This document shows positions 5,917 through 6,625 of a stretch of 6,625 bases of DNA, in pieces. Position 1 is the first letter of the stretch. The number at the start of each line of letters is the position of its first letter. Under the pieces are notes generated by a model, which had not been told where the DNA came from, made no database searches, and saw only the letters and a list, made by a program, of their open reading frames with translations. The position numbers were made by a program, and so were the translations under genes. Source of the stretch: Defluviitaleaceae bacterium. GTDB lineage: Bacteria; Bacillota_A; Clostridia; Lachnospirales; WQUN01. Location: NCBI GenBank assembly GCA_009779525.1, contig WREB01000070.1:1-6625 (forward strand). The letters are read 5' to 3'.

Positions 5917-6625
5917 TTAAAAGCGGACCCATTCGTCGCGGCGCCTCAACGCGTCGCATACTATCACGCTCTGCCTCGCGCTTTCCAAGTCGTCCGCCGG
6001 TTTTTTGCCCTGCGTGAGGCACTCGAAAAAAACTTCCGTCTCCCTATAAAAACCGTTCGTTATAAAATCCTCGGCCGCGTCGCATATTTCGCTCCGGCCC
6101 ATGTCAATCACGGGGTTTCCTTCCTCCATCACGAAAAGGCCTCCGGTGCCCGTTCTTGCGTCGCCGAACGGAACCGAAGCGCGCACGGTGCGCTCGCGCG
6201 AGTGAAGCACCGCCTTTTCGCCCGTCGCCTGCGAGTTGACGATAATCCTAATGTCGGCGCCGCAGCCGTTCTCGCATGTGCAGTAAAGGAAAAAATTCGA
6301 GACCGATTCGCCCTTTTCGGGCATTTCGCTATAGTTTACCGTTACCCTCGAAAACGGGCTGCCGCAAAACCAACGCGCCGTATCCACCGCGTGGATCGCT
6401 GTGATTATAAAGTCACTCTCGAAACGGCCGCGCCTGACCATGTCGTACGAAACATGGGAGACTTCGTTTCCGGCGAATTCTTTCGCCTTAACAAAAACGG
6501 GCATGTGCCTGCGGTTGAACGCGACCATGCAGGCTGCGCCGGTTTTATTTGCCGCGCTAATAAGCGCGTCGGTTTCGGCAATGTTTAAGCCGGGCGGTTT
6601 TTCTAAAAGAAGCGGGACGCCCGCG
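5917..6625 (-). CDS. Gfo/Idh/MocA-family oxidoreductase (5' end beyond window)
   Basis: The visible 235 residues are the middle and C-terminal part of a probable NAD(P)-dependent sugar or polyol dehydrogenase of the glucose-fructose oxidoreductase/inositol dehydrogenase group. The frame is open to the right edge, so the N-terminal Rossmann GxGxxG region and the start lie outside. The diagnostic EKP signature appears as GVPLLLEKPPG just inside the edge, where Lys is the family's cofactor/substrate residue. It is followed by AACMVAFNRRHMPVF, the usual post-EKP strand. Further on, ITAIHAVDTARWFCG supplies the H-x-x-D-x-A pattern typical of the substrate pocket, with His a likely catalytic residue. 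The C-terminal half is the beta-sheet dimerisation domain, ending CDALRRRDEWVRF. About one third of the protein is missing from view. The gene converges on the kinase gene with only nine bases between stops and no hairpin there. The substrate cannot be predicted. Confidence 0.88.
   Translation of the reverse strand, partial: AGVPLLLEKPPGLNIAETDALISAANKTGAACMVAFNRRHMPVFVKAKEFAGNEVSHVSYDMVRRGRFESDFIITAIHAVDTARWFCGSPFSRVTVNYSEMPEKGESVSNFFLYCTCENGCGADIRIIVNSQATGEKAVLHSRERTVRASVPFGDARTGTGGLFVMEEGNPVIDMGRSEICDAAEDFITNGFYRETEVFFECLTQGKKPADDLESARQSVIVCDALRRRDEWVRF

Noticed and set aside
6202..6588. Plus-strand open frame opposite the oxidoreductase gene
   Set aside because: It is antisense to a region with the EKP and H-x-x-D-x-A family signatures and has no motif or ribosome site of its own.

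Overview
The window looks like a chromosomal stretch from a fairly GC-rich member of the Bacillota, most likely class Clostridia. I infer this from the protein families rather than from any marker gene: a large methyl-accepting chemotaxis protein with many HAMP units, a YafY/WYL-type regulator, a cysteine-motif flavodoxin-fold protein and an APH(3')-like kinase are all common neighbours there. There are no rRNA or tRNA genes, insertion sequences, CRISPR arrays or integrase genes, so nothing marks it as a mobile region.

Layout. Positions 1-1131 (minus) hold the first 377 codons of an uncharacterised protein that runs off the left edge. Immediately upstream on the same strand, 1152-1444 is the remnant of a YafY-like helix-turn-helix/WYL transcription regulator with an internal deletion, a 1-base frameshift and a lost C-terminus. 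A plausible promoter (1476-1504) precedes it and may now serve mainly the uncharacterised gene. Positions 1529-4129 (minus) encode a complete 866-residue chemoreceptor. The 251-base gap 4130-4380 carries back-to-back promoters: one fires left into the chemoreceptor, the other right into a two-gene set. That set is a flavodoxin-fold FMN protein with a candidate Fe-S cysteine motif (4381-5082) and an aminoglycoside 3'-phosphotransferase-like kinase (5122-5907). The kinase gene converges, with 9 bases between stop codons, on a Gfo/Idh/MocA-type oxidoreductase (5917-6625, minus) whose N-terminus lies beyond the right edge.

How they fit together. The window does not show one pathway. The chemoreceptor signals to CheA/CheW encoded elsewhere. 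The flavoprotein and the kinase are probably co-transcribed, but I see no shared biochemical job. The clearest unusual points are the decayed regulator beside an intact partner gene, the chemoreceptor's six-unit HAMP-like array with a 44-46 residue period, and the CX2CX2CX7C motif in the flavoprotein. I did not find convincing evidence for a wholly new system.
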